From Pseudomonadota bacterium (GTDB lineage: Bacteria; Myxococcota_A; UBA9042; GCA-2863065): DNA of 64,000 bases. Position 1 is the stretch's first letter, and every line of letters starts with the position of its first letter. A program made the translations under genes and the position numbers. Shown here one piece after another: positions 1 to 9,028 of this stretch. Where the stretch lies: positions 1-64,000 of the forward strand of contig SXOO01000226.1 in assembly GCA_005776725.1 (NCBI GenBank), given 5' to 3'. Under the pieces are notes generated by a model. It was not told the DNA's origin. It searched no databases and worked only from the letters and a program-made list of their open reading frames with translations.

Positions 1-1
1 C

Positions 2-271
2 GGTCAGGTCGACATCACCAGCGGCAAGTTCGTGTTCTCGATGTCCGAGGCCTACGAGATCAACGACGGCCAGCTCGGCGCGCCCCTGAAGGGCGCCACG
101 CTCATCGGAAGCGGCGCCGAGGTGTTGAAGCGCGTCTCCGCCGTAGGCAACGACCTCGCGCTCGACCGCGGCGTTGGGATGTGCGGCAAGGAGGGCCAGA
201 GCGTCCCAGTCGGCGTGGGCATGCCCACCCTGCGCGTCGATGGCATCACGGTCGGAGGCACGGCGCGATGA
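2..271 (+). CDS. tldD: TldD metalloprotease, C-terminal fragment
   Basis: This is the last ~89 codons of a gene cut by the window edge; frame 2 is open from base 2. The tail matches the TldD family in order: a SEAYxI segment, [16 protein letters not shown], a CGKxGQxVPVGVG stretch and a TLRVD-x-ITVGG end. TldD pairs with TldE to form a zinc-dependent protease that trims small peptides and toxins. The catalytic HExxxH lies upstream and is not visible here. The stop overlaps the ATG of the next gene (ATGA), and that gene is the expected partner, which strongly supports the call. Confidence 0.93.
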   Translation, partial: GQVDITSGKFVFSMSEAYEINDGQLGAPLKGATLIGSGAEVLKRVSAVGNDLALDRGVGMCGKEGQSVPVGVGMPTLRVDGITVGGTAR

Positions 272-1617
272 GCGACACCAACCACCTGCTCGAGCGCGTC
301 GTGGCGCACGCGGAGGCCCGCGGGGCCACTCAGGCGGACGCCGTAGCGTTCGACGTCGTCGAGGGGAGCGTCCGGGTTCGCCTGGGTGAGATCGAGGAGC
401 TGACGCGCTCCAAAGAGCGTCAGCTCGGCCTCAGGGTCTTCGTGGGCCAGCGCTCCGCGATGAGCTCCACGAGCGATCTCCGCGAGGACGCCCTCCTGCG
501 CTTCGTGGACGGCGTCGTGGCGATGGCTCGGGTCACCGCCGAGGATCCGAACGCCGGCCTCCCGGACCCATCGAGCACCGCCGCGCGGCACGTCGCGGAC
601 GACCCGGAGCTATACGACCCCGCGGCCGAGGCCTTCGACCTCGAGCGCGGCGTGGAGTGGTGCCGCGAGGCCGAGCGCGCGGCCATGGCGGACCCGCGCA
701 TAAAGAACAGCGAGGGCGCCGCGTTCGGCTTCGCCTCGGGCACCCGCGCGTTTCGCGCGTCGGGTGGAGTCGCAGGTTCATATCGCACCAGCAGCTTCTC
801 CGGTTCGGTCACGCCGATCGCGGAGCAAGACGGCGCCATGGAGCGCGACTACTGGTGGACAGCGCGCCGGCGCCTCGCGGCGCTCGATCAGCCCGCCGAG
901 GTGGGCCGGGTGGCCCTCGAGCGCACGCTGCGTCGCCTCGGAGCCCGCCGCTTGTCCACCGGGGAGCGCCCCGTGGTCTTCGATCCCGCTACCGCCAGCT
1001 CGCTGCTCCGCCACCTCGCCAGCGCCGTAAACGCCTACACGGTGTATCGCGGCGCAAGCGTCCTCGCTTCACGGCTGGGGACGGTGATCGGCTCTCCGCT
1101 GCTCACGCTGGTGGACGACGGCACGCTGGGTGGGGGGATGGCCACGCGCCCCTACGACGGTGAGGGGCTCGGCTCGCGCCGCACGGTGATCGTGTCGGAG
1201 GGTCGCCTCGAGTCCTGGATCTGCGACACGTACTCGGGGCGAAAGGTCGGCCACGGATCCACCGCGAACGCCGCGCGCGGCGTAGCCGATGCCCCCACGG
1301 CGGCCCCTTCCAACCTCCACCTCGCTGCGGGTGAGACGTCTCCCGACCAGCTCTTGGCCGGGATCGCGGACGGCTTGTACGTCACGGAGCTCATCGGCTT
1401 TGGGGTCAATGTGACCACGGGTGACTTCTCGCAGGGCGCCGCAGGTCTGCGCATCAAGGACGGCGCCCTCGATCACGCGGTGAGCGAGGTGACGATCGCG
1501 GGGAACCTCCTCGACATGCTGCGGGACATCGAGGCCGTCGGCTCGGACCTCGACACCTCGCGGGCGCTGAGCGCCCCGTCGCTGCGCCTCAGCCGGATGA
1601 TGGTGGCCGGAGAGTGA
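268..1617 (+). CDS. tldE: TldE/PmbA, TldD partner protease subunit
   Basis: This 449-residue protein has the same size as E. coli PmbA/TldE. The ORF track starts it at 181, but the ATG at 268 overlaps the tldD stop and gives the expected N-terminus ([14 protein letters not shown]). Family hallmarks include a GLRVF-GQRS segment near residue 50, a [25 protein letters not shown] middle, and a C-terminal [13 protein letters not shown] motif followed by [12 protein letters not shown]. TldE lacks the metal-binding HExxxH of TldD and completes the heterodimer. It is translationally coupled to tldD upstream and to a lipoprotein gene downstream (GTGA). Confidence 0.93.
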   Translation: MSDTNHLLERVVAHAEARGATQADAVAFDVVEGSVRVRLGEIEELTRSKERQLGLRVFVGQRSAMSSTSDLREDALLRFVDGVVAMARVTAEDPNAGLPDPSSTAARHVADDPELYDPAAEAFDLERGVEWCREAERAAMADPRIKNSEGAAFGFASGTRAFRASGGVAGSYRTSSFSGSVTPIAEQDGAMERDYWWTARRRLAALDQPAEVGRVALERTLRRLGARRLSTGERPVVFDPATASSLLRHLASAVNAYTVYRGASVLASRLGTVIGSPLLTLVDDGTLGGGMATRPYDGEGLGSRRTVIVSEGRLESWICDTYSGRKVGHGSTANAARGVADAPTAAPSNLHLAAGETSPDQLLAGIADGLYVTELIGFGVNVTTGDFSQGAAGLRIKDGALDHAVSEVTIAGNLLDMLRDIEAVGSDLDTSRALSAPSLRLSRMMVAGE

Positions 1618-2063
1618 ACGCGTTGTTCCGGTGCGCGCTGTTCGGCCTCCTGCTCCTCGCCGGCTGCCCGAACCCTGCGCAGCGCCTGGCCCTCCAGGAG
1701 TGTCAGTTCACGCTCCGCGACATCTCGATCAAGGGCTACGGCCCCCTCGAGATGGACCTGCTCGTCACCGTGGGGATCCACAACCCCAACGACATCGACG
1801 TGATTGTCGATGTCCTCACCTACACGGCCTACATCAACGACAAGCGCCTCGGCAGCGGCGAGACCACCCAGGACGTCACCATCCCGAGGATGCGACACGC
1901 CGACCTGCCCGTGAGCCTCAAGATGAACCTCGTGGATGTCGGGTACGCAGGCGCTGCTGCCCTGCGGGCGTCAGAGCGCGTGCTCAGGGTGGAAGCGACG
2001 TACTGGGTGGAGCTGCCCTGGGGCCGCCGACCTTTCCCTGTCAGCGTGTCGCGGCGGCTGTGA
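1614..2063 (+). CDS. LEA14-like (WHy domain) lipoprotein
   Basis: A 149-residue protein starting at a GTG that overlaps the tldE stop. The N-terminus is a short lipoprotein signal with lipobox LLAGC at about residues 14-18. The remainder looks like a late-embryogenesis-abundant type 2 (WHy) beta-sandwich: an early ISIKGYGPLEMDLLVTVGIHNPNDIDV stretch, with the NPN signature of the family, then alternating strands. Such domains in bacterial lipoproteins are of unknown function, possibly desiccation or envelope stability. It is the last gene of the tldD-tldE group; transcription runs into a decamer repeat. Confidence 0.7.
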   Translation: MNALFRCALFGLLLLAGCPNPAQRLALQECQFTLRDISIKGYGPLEMDLLVTVGIHNPNDIDVIVDVLTYTAYINDKRLGSGETTQDVTIPRMRHADLPVSLKMNLVDVGYAGAAALRASERVLRVEATYWVELPWGRRPFPVSVSRRL

Positions 2064-2070
2064 GCGCAAC

Positions 2071-2140
2071 CATACGTCCCTAGACGTCCCTATACGTCCC
2101 TAGACGTCTCCAGACGCCCCTACACCGATCTAGACGTCTC
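2071..2140. repeat. Tandem ~10-bp repeat (TAGACGTCCC type)
   Basis: Seven consecutive decamers of the form YAKACGTCYC run from just after the lipoprotein stop: CATACGTCCC, TAGACGTCCC, TATACGTCCC, TAGACGTCTC, CAGACGCCCC, one degenerate unit, then TAGACGTCTC. The array runs into the 3' end of the convergent acetyltransferase gene, whose stop codon (TAG on the minus strand) lies in the last unit. The 10-bp period places each unit on the same helix face. No function can be assigned. Confidence 0.85.
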
Positions 2141-2573
2141 TAGAGGTGAGCTGCCGGCGCATGGAGACGTGCGGGATCCCCACCTCCTCGTACGGCTCAC
2201 CGTAGGGCTCGTAGCCCAGCGCGGCGTAGAAGCCCTCGACGGCCTGCCGCGCGTGTAGCGTGACCTCACGGACGCCGCGGCGCACGAGCTCGGCCTCGAG
2301 GTGCCTCACCAGCGCAGCTCCGCGGCCGGTTCGGTGGAGCGACTCGCGCACCGCCATCTGGAAGAGGCGGCCACCGTCGCCCCCATCGGGGTGAAAGAGG
2401 ACGCAGCCGGTGACCTCATCGCCCTCGAGCAGCACGAGGTGGAGGCTCTGGTCTTCGAACGGGAAGAGCTCCGAGCCCTGGGGGCGGCCTAGGGGCTTTC
2501 GGAGCACCTCCCAGCGAAGCGCGCGTTCGGCGGCGTATAGCGGCCCTTCGGGCCTGATGAAGCGGAGCTCCAT
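2130..2573 (-). CDS. GNAT family N-acetyltransferase (ElaA-like)
   Basis: A 147-residue GNAT enzyme that would transfer an acetyl group from acetyl-CoA to an unknown amine. The core shows beta strands with LHLVLLEGDEVTGCV, then RLFQMAVRESLHRTGRGAALV, where the RTGRGA segment fits the acetyl-CoA pyrophosphate-binding motif (Q/RxxGxG/A). A FYAALGYEPYGEPYEE-type end follows, as in ElaA proteins. Its ATG overlaps the stop of the upstream NAD(P)-binding gene. The last few residues (TSRDV) are encoded by the decamer repeat, so the natural C-terminus has been replaced or extended by repeat sequence. Confidence 0.8.
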   Translation of the reverse strand: MELRFIRPEGPLYAAERALRWEVLRKPLGRPQGSELFPFEDQSLHLVLLEGDEVTGCVLFHPDGGDGGRLFQMAVRESLHRTGRGAALVRHLEAELVRRGVREVTLHARQAVEGFYAALGYEPYGEPYEEVGIPHVSMRRQLTSRDV

Positions 2574-3310
2574 CAGTGGTTGAGCTCCTCGGGCCGGTAG
2601 ACGCGCGACGCGGTTCCCTCCGCCGTCCCGAGGCGGACCAGCGCGGTCCCGAGCTGAGCCGCGGTGCGCGAGCCGTAGCGCTCCTTGGGGCCTCGGACAC
2701 CCACGGCAGCGAGCGCGCCCAGAATCCCATCCGTGACCGCCAGGCCGAAGCGCTCCCCCGGGCGCGCCTCCTCTCGGTCGCCGCCGATGATCGCCGGGCG
2801 AGCGATCACGTACGGGAGGCCGGAAGCCACCACCGCCTGCTCCACTTGCCAGCGCGCGGCGTAGTACGCCCCGAGCGCGGTGGGTCCGGTGCCCAGCGCC
2901 GAGAGGTAGACGAAGCGAGGACGACTCGCCGCGGCCTGCGCACCAGCCAGCGCCATGAGCGACATCCCCACGTCAACGGCCGCGTAGCTCGAATCGCGCC
3001 CCGCGGCGCGGTCCGCGCGTTCCTTCGTCTTTGTGGTGCCTAGGAGCGCGAAGACCACGATGGGCGCCCTGGCCACGACCATGGCGGTGATCGCGTCAGC
3101 GTCCCACGGCGTGCTGTCGATGGTGGCTCCGAGCGACAGCCACTCGGCGCGCAGCGCCTCTCGAGGAGACGGAGTTGCGCCGGCCGCCGGCGCGGACGAG
3201 CTGCCGGACTCGGGGCGGAGGTGGGCCACCGTGGCCACGCCCCGCTCCCGGAGCGCTCGGACGACCGCGCGCCCGGTGTAACCCGAAGCGCCGAACACGA
3301 TCGCGGTCAT
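2573..3310 (-). CDS. NAD(P)-binding Rossmann-fold (atypical SDR/NmrA-like) protein
   Basis: A 245-residue protein opening with a textbook dinucleotide-binding loop, VFGASGYTGRAVVRAL. Later features typical of atypical extended SDRs are FVYLSALGTGPTALGAYYAARWQVEQAV (the Y-x3-4-K region lacks the classical lysine) and LPYVIARPAIIGG. Such proteins act as NAD(P)H-dependent epimerase or reductase relatives or redox sensors; no substrate is visible. It sits between a Nudix gene and an acetyltransferase with ATGA-type overlaps on both sides, so the three are very likely one operon. Confidence 0.8.
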   Translation of the reverse strand: MTAIVFGASGYTGRAVVRALRERGVATVAHLRPESGSSSAPAAGATPSPREALRAEWLSLGATIDSTPWDADAITAMVVARAPIVVFALLGTTKTKERADRAAGRDSSYAAVDVGMSLMALAGAQAAASRPRFVYLSALGTGPTALGAYYAARWQVEQAVVASGLPYVIARPAIIGGDREEARPGERFGLAVTDGILGALAAVGVRGPKERYGSRTAAQLGTALVRLGTAEGTASRVYRPEELNH

Positions 3311-3822
3311 CAGGCGCTCTCCGCCGCCAGGAAGCCGAGGGCGGCATGCACCGCCAGCGCCACGTGGGCTCCCCGAGCCCTGGAGGCGGCGAGGAAGGCG
3401 CGAACCTCCGCCAGAGGCACGAGGTGCACCGTGATGGCCTCGCCTGCGACGCCGCCGCCGCTCGTTAACCGGCGCAGTCCTCGGGCACGGAAGAACGTAT
3501 AGATCTCCGAGACCAGGCCTGGAGAAGGCGCGGCATCTCCGAGGGGTTCGAGCGACTCGGCCACGAACCCGGTCTCTTCGGTGAGCTCACGGGCGGCCGC
3601 GGCCGCAAGCCCCTCGCCCGCGTCTTCGTCGCCTGCCAGCCCGGCCGGGAGCTCGATGACCGGGCCGCCCACGGGCGGGCGCTCTTGCTCCACGAGCACC
3701 AGCTCGCCAGCCTCCGTGACGGCTACGACGAGGACGATGCCGTGGGCGTTTGTCCGGACCGCGAACTCCCAGCGGCCCCGGCTCACGAGGCTCACGAAGC
3801 GGCCACCGTAGAGCGTCTCCAC
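3310..3822 (-). CDS. Nudix hydrolase (ADP-ribose pyrophosphatase-like)
   Basis: A 170-residue protein with GTG start. A full Nudix box GX5EX7REUXEEXGU is present at about residues 63-86 (GDEDAGE..., RELTEETGF), supplying the Mg2+-binding glutamates. The preceding ELVLVEQERPPVGGPVIELPAGL is typical of the ADP-ribose/sugar-nucleotide pyrophosphatase group (NudF-like). It would cleave a nucleoside diphosphate linked to another moiety. The start lies one base from the stop of the DUF2914-type gene, so it belongs to the minus-strand operon. Confidence 0.88.
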   Translation of the reverse strand: METLYGGRFVSLVSRGRWEFAVRTNAHGIVLVVAVTEAGELVLVEQERPPVGGPVIELPAGLAGDEDAGEGLAAAAARELTEETGFVAESLEPLGDAAPSPGLVSEIYTFFRARGLRRLTSGGGVAGEAITVHLVPLAEVRAFLAASRARGAHVALAVHAALGFLAAESA

Positions 3823-3823
3823 G

Positions 3824-4699
3824 TCAGCGCACCGTGAACGGGACGGTCTTGAGCACGCGGCCTGCGCGGTCCACGAGGCGCGCGGTCCACCGGCCGGCGG
3901 CCTCGGGGTCGAGCTTCAACGTAGACCAGGTCCGCCATCCCGAGATAGAGCGCCCCACCTTCAAGAAGAGCCGGCTCTTCACCTCGTCCCCGCGGACCCA
4001 CTCGATCCCAACCTGCGTGTCCGGGCCCGGGTTCTTGATCACCGCGTAGCCGAACAGCCTGGCCTGCGACACGCGGAAGCGCGTGCCTTCCCGCAGGGGG
4101 GCGCGCTGTTCGCGGTCGACCTCTTCGGCAAGGACGAACTGCACCACCTCGAGGGACTCCGGAGGCGCATCTGCCGGGAAAGGGGCCGCGGCGAGGGAGT
4201 CCGGGCGCCGGACCGGCGCGTCGAGCGCTGGGGCCTCCGCCTCGGGAGCGGCGGCCGCCGGCTCCGGGACACGCGCGCCCGGCCCGGTAGCTGGCATGTC
4301 GAAGACCGCCGGATCGACCGCCGGCTCGGGGGCTGCTGGGGCGACCGGTTCGGCGGCCGGCTCTTCCCGCGGTGGCGGGGCGTGACCGATCGGCGGCGGC
4401 TCTGGCGTGGGTTCGGCCTCGGCTGGCGCCTCGTCGGCGCGATCCTCCAGCTCTTCCGGCTCACCCGGTCCCTCTGCGGCGACGAACGCGGCAGGGACGC
4501 CTTCCGGCGAGCCGCCGGGTAGCGCGGACTCTTTGCGCAGCTCGGCCAAGAGCTCCTCGCGCAGCTCCTTCCGCAGCTCCTCCTTGAGCTTCTCTTTGTC
4601 GTTCCCCTGGCAGCCCAAGGACGCGAAGCACACCATAGCGGCCGCCAGCCCTCGGCGGGCGCTCAGGGGTATGGACGCCTGTTGGGCGCGCCCGATCAC
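3824..4699 (-). CDS. Lipoprotein with coiled coil, Pro/Ala/Glu linker and DUF2914-like C-terminus
   Basis: A 291-residue GTG-start protein. A signal segment ends in a lipobox-like FASLGC, followed by a charged helix (KEKLKEELRKELREELLAEL) expected to form a coiled coil. Then comes ~120 residues of low-complexity Pro/Ala/Glu-rich linker that could span the periplasm or surface. The last ~85 residues (RLFGYAVIKNPGPDTQVGIEW, WRTWSTLKL, AGRWTARLVDRAGRVL) match the pattern of DUF2914 domains. Function is unknown. Start and stop overlap both neighbours, which implies co-expression with the GH39-like lipoprotein upstream. Confidence 0.68.
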   Translation of the reverse strand: MIGRAQQASIPLSARRGLAAAMVCFASLGCQGNDKEKLKEELRKELREELLAELRKESALPGGSPEGVPAAFVAAEGPGEPEELEDRADEAPAEAEPTPEPPPIGHAPPPREEPAAEPVAPAAPEPAVDPAVFDMPATGPGARVPEPAAAAPEAEAPALDAPVRRPDSLAAAPFPADAPPESLEVVQFVLAEEVDREQRAPLREGTRFRVSQARLFGYAVIKNPGPDTQVGIEWVRGDEVKSRLFLKVGRSISGWRTWSTLKLDPEAAGRWTARLVDRAGRVLKTVPFTVR

Positions 4700-6378
4700 G
4701 GTGGGGTCCCCAGCGAGATCTCGAGGTAATCGGTGCCGGGGATCCCAGACGAGAAGCGGAAGTACAGCGTGCCGTTCACCAGCTGGGCCTGCTCGTCCGA
4801 GAGCGCGTCCAGGGACCGCGTGTCGGCCTCGATCGGGTAGCGGCGGACGGTAACGTTCCGGCTCTCTGCACCGAACTCAGCGAGCCCGGCGATGGTGAGC
4901 TGGTACTCGGCCTGGCTCGACACGCCGTCGTTTCGGGAGTTGGCGACCACGACCCGGAGCCGCGTGCACGTGAGCTCGTCGTTCCCGCAGTCGGTGCCCG
5001 TCTCCTTGGTCACGATGGTCCAGAGCGACTTCGCGTCGTCGCCCTCGGTCTTTCCGGTCTCGAGGCGCACCTGTGTGGGGCTGTTCAGGTAACCGAACGC
5101 CTTGTACGCCAGGCCGCCGGGGAGCTCCTCGCCGTTCTTGCGCCACAAGGCCCCCTCTTCGGACTCGCCGCTGCTGCCCGATAGGGAGACGCTGCGGCGG
5201 TCCCCTCGCCACAGCACCAGCTCGTCGACCACGTCCTGAAGCGCGATCCGGCTGCCCACGGCGAAAGCTCCGACGACGTTGGATCGGGCCTTTCGGGCTT
5301 TGTCGGGAGGCTCCGTGGTGGGCAACGGGTCCACGAGGCCCGCGGAGGGCTCGAGCCGCGAGAGCCACACCTTCGCGTTGGGGGCCTTGGCGGTGGCTAC
5401 GGTGCGGACGCGTGACGCCACCGCCAGCACTTTGCTCGGGCTGTCGGCCGCGAGCTCGAACGACACCACGTCGAGGAGCGAGTTCTTGCCTGCGGACGTG
5501 AGCCCATCGAGGAAAGCCCCGATCGTGCTGTCGACCTCGGACTCCGACGTGACGCGGAATGCTGGGCCCACGATGCGGATGGTGGGCTCGTCTCCGACCA
5601 CCGGGAACGTTGCCCGCACGGCCTCGGCGAAAGAGATGAAGTGGGGGACCAGAGCGTCGACGGAGGGATACCCACCGCGGCCCAGTGGGTCTGGGAGGAA
5701 CTCGACGTGGCGCACCCGGAAGTCGCGTGCGTCCTCTGCGAACGGGTCGTTCTCGGTGAGCAGCGACTTGTTGAAGTGCTTCAGCGCGCCGATGACGACG
5801 GACGTCCATCTGCCGATGTCGGCGATGGGCTGGCCGGTCTGCGTGCCGTCGGCCCCCACGACGCATGTGTCGAGGCCGATATCGAACATCGCCTGGAAGG
5901 AGAGGCGGACCCGGCCCAGCTCTCCGCCGTCAGCGGGCTTGACGTTGGGGAGCAGCGACGCATCGTTCAGCACTGCGTCGATCGCCTCGAATTCATAGTG
6001 CGCGGGATCCGAGGGGCTCTGCGTCTTGTTCGGGAAGATCCCGGGCAGCGTGTAGTCGCAGAGGTAGCCGTCAGGGAGGCGGAGCAGGTCGATGGCGCCG
6101 AGCTGAAACTCCTCGTAGAGGTTGTCGTCGCCCGAGATCGTCTCCTTGGGGCCGCCCTGAACGCCCCCGAGACCGCGGACTGCGCCCTTCTCCACGCTGC
6201 CGTCCACCGCGATCGGCTTGTTCGTGAGCGCGTTGTAGCCTTCGGGGAGGACCACGGCGTCGACGGTGCAGGCGGCGCTCAGCAGCAGCACGGCGGTGAG
6301 AGCGCGCCCGGACGCGGCTCGTGGCTTACGGCCCGCATCGGCAGGCGAGGACAGACGTCTAGTCGGGCAGGGATTCAC
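4696..6378 (-). CDS. Large lipoprotein with GH39-like TIM-barrel features
   Basis: The ORF track starts at 6567, but the GTG at 6378 gives a proper lipoprotein signal (ALTAVLLLSAAC) and ~560 residues. The middle carries VRHVEFLPDP, ISFAEAVRATFP, IRIVGPAFRVTSE and LLDVVSFEL. In this order the segments echo GH39-type glycoside hydrolases (NEP motif, 'KAVDP', 'GGPA', 'DFVSFH'). The glutamate of the NEP acid/base motif is not obvious (FLPDP instead), so catalysis is doubtful. The C-terminal ~130 residues look like a beta domain. The fold call is my inference from motif order; a profile search would decide it. Confidence 0.5.
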   Translation of the reverse strand: MNPCPTRRLSSPADAGRKPRAASGRALTAVLLLSAACTVDAVVLPEGYNALTNKPIAVDGSVEKGAVRGLGGVQGGPKETISGDDNLYEEFQLGAIDLLRLPDGYLCDYTLPGIFPNKTQSPSDPAHYEFEAIDAVLNDASLLPNVKPADGGELGRVRLSFQAMFDIGLDTCVVGADGTQTGQPIADIGRWTSVVIGALKHFNKSLLTENDPFAEDARDFRVRHVEFLPDPLGRGGYPSVDALVPHFISFAEAVRATFPVVGDEPTIRIVGPAFRVTSESEVDSTIGAFLDGLTSAGKNSLLDVVSFELAADSPSKVLAVASRVRTVATAKAPNAKVWLSRLEPSAGLVDPLPTTEPPDKARKARSNVVGAFAVGSRIALQDVVDELVLWRGDRRSVSLSGSSGESEEGALWRKNGEELPGGLAYKAFGYLNSPTQVRLETGKTEGDDAKSLWTIVTKETGTDCGNDELTCTRLRVVVANSRNDGVSSQAEYQLTIAGLAEFGAESRNVTVRRYPIEADTRSLDALSDEQAQLVNGTLYFRFSSGIPGTDYLEISLGTPP

Positions 6379-6428
6379 ACGCGAGGAATAGCGCGGCTCT
6401 GGGGTGGACGCAAACCGCGGCGCATGCG

Positions 6429-7448
6429 TCAGGCCCGCGCTGCGCGGATCACCGCCGCGACCCTCTCGGCGACCTCGGGCCAGCCCTCGAGGACGGGTGG
6501 GACCACCAGCCGACGTTGTTGCAGCGCGTCGCGCCAGGCGGCGGGGGTGTTGGGCGCCACGAGGCACTCAGCTGGCACGACGTCCGGGATTCCACCGACC
6601 GCCGAGGCAAGTACGGCGCAGCCCACACGAGCGGCCTCGGCCAGCACGCGCGGAGCGCCCTCGCGCACAGTTGAGGGCACGCAGAGAACGTCGGATGCGG
6701 CCAAGGCGGCGCGCACCCCGGAGGGCGGAACGGGGCCGAGGAACCGGACGCCGGGTTGCGCGCCGGAGCTGCCTACGACCGTGAGCGCGACCCGTCCTTG
6801 GAGGCCGGCGACGGCGTGGAGGAGGATGTCGAGCCCTTTGCCGGGGACATCCCGCCCCACGAAGGTGGCACGCAGGACGCTCTCGCGCGGGCGCCCAGTG
6901 ACGAGGCTGGCGCGCTCTGCGGGGGACGACCGCCGCCCGTGCCCCCCCGACGTGCGCGGCGCGCCGGGGGCGTCTTTGTGGTCCGGTTCGGTGCAAACAG
7001 GCATGGGGCAGACCAGCGAGTGCGGCCGGCCCTCGAACGCGGCGCCGAGCCACGGCGCTACTGCGACGAGGCCAGCGAGGGGCGGCGCGGGGAGACGCAG
7101 AGCCAGCCTCAGGCGGCCATCCCCGCCGTGCGCCACGCCGATCACGGGCACGCCCGGCCATGCGAGCCGCGCCGCCCAGCCGGTGTAGATCCAGTGGGCC
7201 ACGATGGCCTCGGGTCGCCGCCGCGAGCGGACGTCTAGGACCGCACGCGCGGCACGCGCCACCAGCGCCAGCCGTTCGGCCGGCGTCCCCTGCGCGGCGG
7301 AGCGGAGCGCGCCCGGTGGGTGGCGAAGGGCCACGAGCTCCGAGTCGATCCCAAACGGCAGAAGGGCCGAGTGCAGCTCCTCGACGAAGGCCCCGGAGGG
7401 ATCCTCGGGAGAGCACGGGAAGCTGGTGGTGAGGCAGAGGACGCGCAC
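6429..7448 (-). CDS. Glycosyltransferase family 4 (GT-B)
   Basis: A 339-residue GTG-start protein. The N-terminus MRVLCLTTSFPCSPEDPSG is typical of GT4 enzymes, with PSGAFVEEL as the acceptor-side glycine-rich loop. The donor half has LRATFVGRDVPGKGLDILL (the R..KG phosphate-binding element), VRFLGPVP, then DVLCVPSTVREGAPRVLAEAARVGCAVLASAVGGIPDVV. That last stretch contains the E-x7-E sugar-nucleotide motif. It would add a sugar from a nucleotide donor to a glycan or lipid. It is cytoplasmic, with no TM segment, and divergent from the TMTC-like gene, with ~75 bp between them. Confidence 0.88.
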   Translation of the reverse strand: MRVLCLTTSFPCSPEDPSGAFVEELHSALLPFGIDSELVALRHPPGALRSAAQGTPAERLALVARAARAVLDVRSRRRPEAIVAHWIYTGWAARLAWPGVPVIGVAHGGDGRLRLALRLPAPPLAGLVAVAPWLGAAFEGRPHSLVCPMPVCTEPDHKDAPGAPRTSGGHGRRSSPAERASLVTGRPRESVLRATFVGRDVPGKGLDILLHAVAGLQGRVALTVVGSSGAQPGVRFLGPVPPSGVRAALAASDVLCVPSTVREGAPRVLAEAARVGCAVLASAVGGIPDVVPAECLVAPNTPAAWRDALQQRRLVVPPVLEGWPEVAERVAAVIRAARA

Positions 7449-7522
7449 GAAGCCCTACGCTGCCGCTTCGCGCCGCCGGGTCAAGGGTTGGCGCGCTCGC
7501 AGACCTCGGGCATACACACCAC

Positions 7523-9028
7523 GTGCTCAGCGTCCGAACAGCAGCGCTTACCGCCTTCTTGGTCGGCTTCGCCGTGCACGCCGGCAACCTCGGCAACGGG
7601 TTCGCCTGGGACGACGACTACCTCATCGAGGGTAATCCGTCGGTCCACGGCTTCGACCAGGCGGCCTCGTGGTTCACGGAGCCTTGGAGCGCCGGGTCGA
7701 GCCTAGGGTCCGGGCGCGACCAGAACGCGCTGTATTGGCGCCCCCTGGCTCAGGCCAGCTACGCCCTGGACTGGACCCTGGGCGGCGGGAGCCCCGTTCC
7801 CTTTCACGTCACCAACGACCTCCTCCACGCGCTGGCATCGGCGCTGGTTGCCCTGCTCGCAGCCGCAGTAGTGCGCCGCTCGTCCGTGGCGGCAGCTCCC
7901 GCGCTGGCGGCGCTGGGCGCGGGCCTCGCCTTCGCGGTGCACCCGGTCCACAGCGAGGCCGTGAACCTCGCCACCTACCGCACCACGCTCCTCGCCGACG
8001 CGGCCGTGCTGCTGGGCATGGTGTTGTGGGCGCAGCGGCTGGCCCGCGGCGGGTTACGCGTCCGAGACGGCTTCCTTCTGGCGGCGGTGCTCGCGGCCGG
8101 CGTGATGGGCAAAGAGAGCGCCGTGATGCTCCCGGCTTTCCTCGTGCTCACCGAGTGGGCGCTCGGCGAAGCGGGGCTGCCTGGCTGGCGGCGAGTCGCG
8201 CCCTACCTCCCCGTCGCCGCAGCTGCGCTCGTCTACTTGGTAATCCACCAGAGCGTCACGGGACCACCGAAGCTGGACTACTTCGCTACGTCGTCCCGCT
8301 GGGAGGTGTTCGTGACCATGCAGACCGTGGTGGCGCTCTATGCGCGCCTCCTGGTCTTCCCCTGGCCGCTCACGTCCTTCTACGACTGGAGCATCATGCC
8401 GATCCGCGACGACCTCGGGCATCCCGACGCGGTGCTGGGGCTCACCCTGCTTGTGTTGGCGCTCGCGGCCCTGGCTTACGCGCTCTGGCGACGCGCGCCC
8501 GCCACGCTGCTCTCTCTGGGCCTGCTCCTCGGGGCGCTGCTTCCTTACGCCCACTTCCTGACCTTCTTCGACCTGTGTGGCGAGCGGTTCCTCTATTTGG
8601 CCTCCGCGGGGCCGTGCATTGGCCTCGGTGTGTTCCTCGCGCGCCCCCTCCGCAGCGCGATCTTCGCGCGGACCTGCGCGTTGGCACTGGGCGTTGTCTT
8701 CGCGGGGGTGAGCGCCACGCGGACCGCCGTCTTCGACTCGAGCCACACCATGCTTCTGGACATGGTTGACGGATACCCCCGGAGCTTCAACGCCCACGTC
8801 GGGCTCGCGAAGAGCTTCGCCCAACGTGGGGCCAAGGAGGACGCCGTGCGCCACGGCCTCGTCGCGCTCAGCATCATGCCTGACTTCGATCCCGCGGCGT
8901 TGCGCGCTGCCGCCTTCATCGGAGAGTCCCGGGGACAGGCCGCGCAGCGGGCGTTCCTGGAGGCCGAGGTCCAGAGACGCGGGCTCAGCGAAGGGCCGCT
9001 CGTCGAGGCGCTCCGAGGTCTCCCTTGA
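7523..9028 (+). CDS. TMTC-like membrane glycosyltransferase (GT-C, DUF1736 type)
   Basis: A 501-residue polytopic membrane protein from a GTG start. After the first TM helix comes the acidic loop GNGFAWDDDYLIEGNPSV, the position of the catalytic Asp residues in GT-C enzymes. It is followed by WRPLAQASYALDW, PFHVTNDLLHALASALV and AVHPVHSEAVNLATYRTTLLA. These are signature stretches of TMTC/DUF1736 O-mannosyltransferase relatives. The C-terminal ~100 residues may hold one TPR-like repeat (SFNAHVGLAKSFAQRG). It probably transfers sugar from a polyprenyl donor on the periplasmic side. The 3' end overlaps the convergent oxidoreductase gene by 44 bp. Confidence 0.82.
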   Translation: MLSVRTAALTAFLVGFAVHAGNLGNGFAWDDDYLIEGNPSVHGFDQAASWFTEPWSAGSSLGSGRDQNALYWRPLAQASYALDWTLGGGSPVPFHVTNDLLHALASALVALLAAAVVRRSSVAAAPALAALGAGLAFAVHPVHSEAVNLATYRTTLLADAAVLLGMVLWAQRLARGGLRVRDGFLLAAVLAAGVMGKESAVMLPAFLVLTEWALGEAGLPGWRRVAPYLPVAAAALVYLVIHQSVTGPPKLDYFATSSRWEVFVTMQTVVALYARLLVFPWPLTSFYDWSIMPIRDDLGHPDAVLGLTLLVLALAALAYALWRRAPATLLSLGLLLGALLPYAHFLTFFDLCGERFLYLASAGPCIGLGVFLARPLRSAIFARTCALALGVVFAGVSATRTAVFDSSHTMLLDMVDGYPRSFNAHVGLAKSFAQRGAKEDAVRHGLVALSIMPDFDPAALRAAAFIGESRGQAAQRAFLEAEVQRRGLSEGPLVEALRGLP

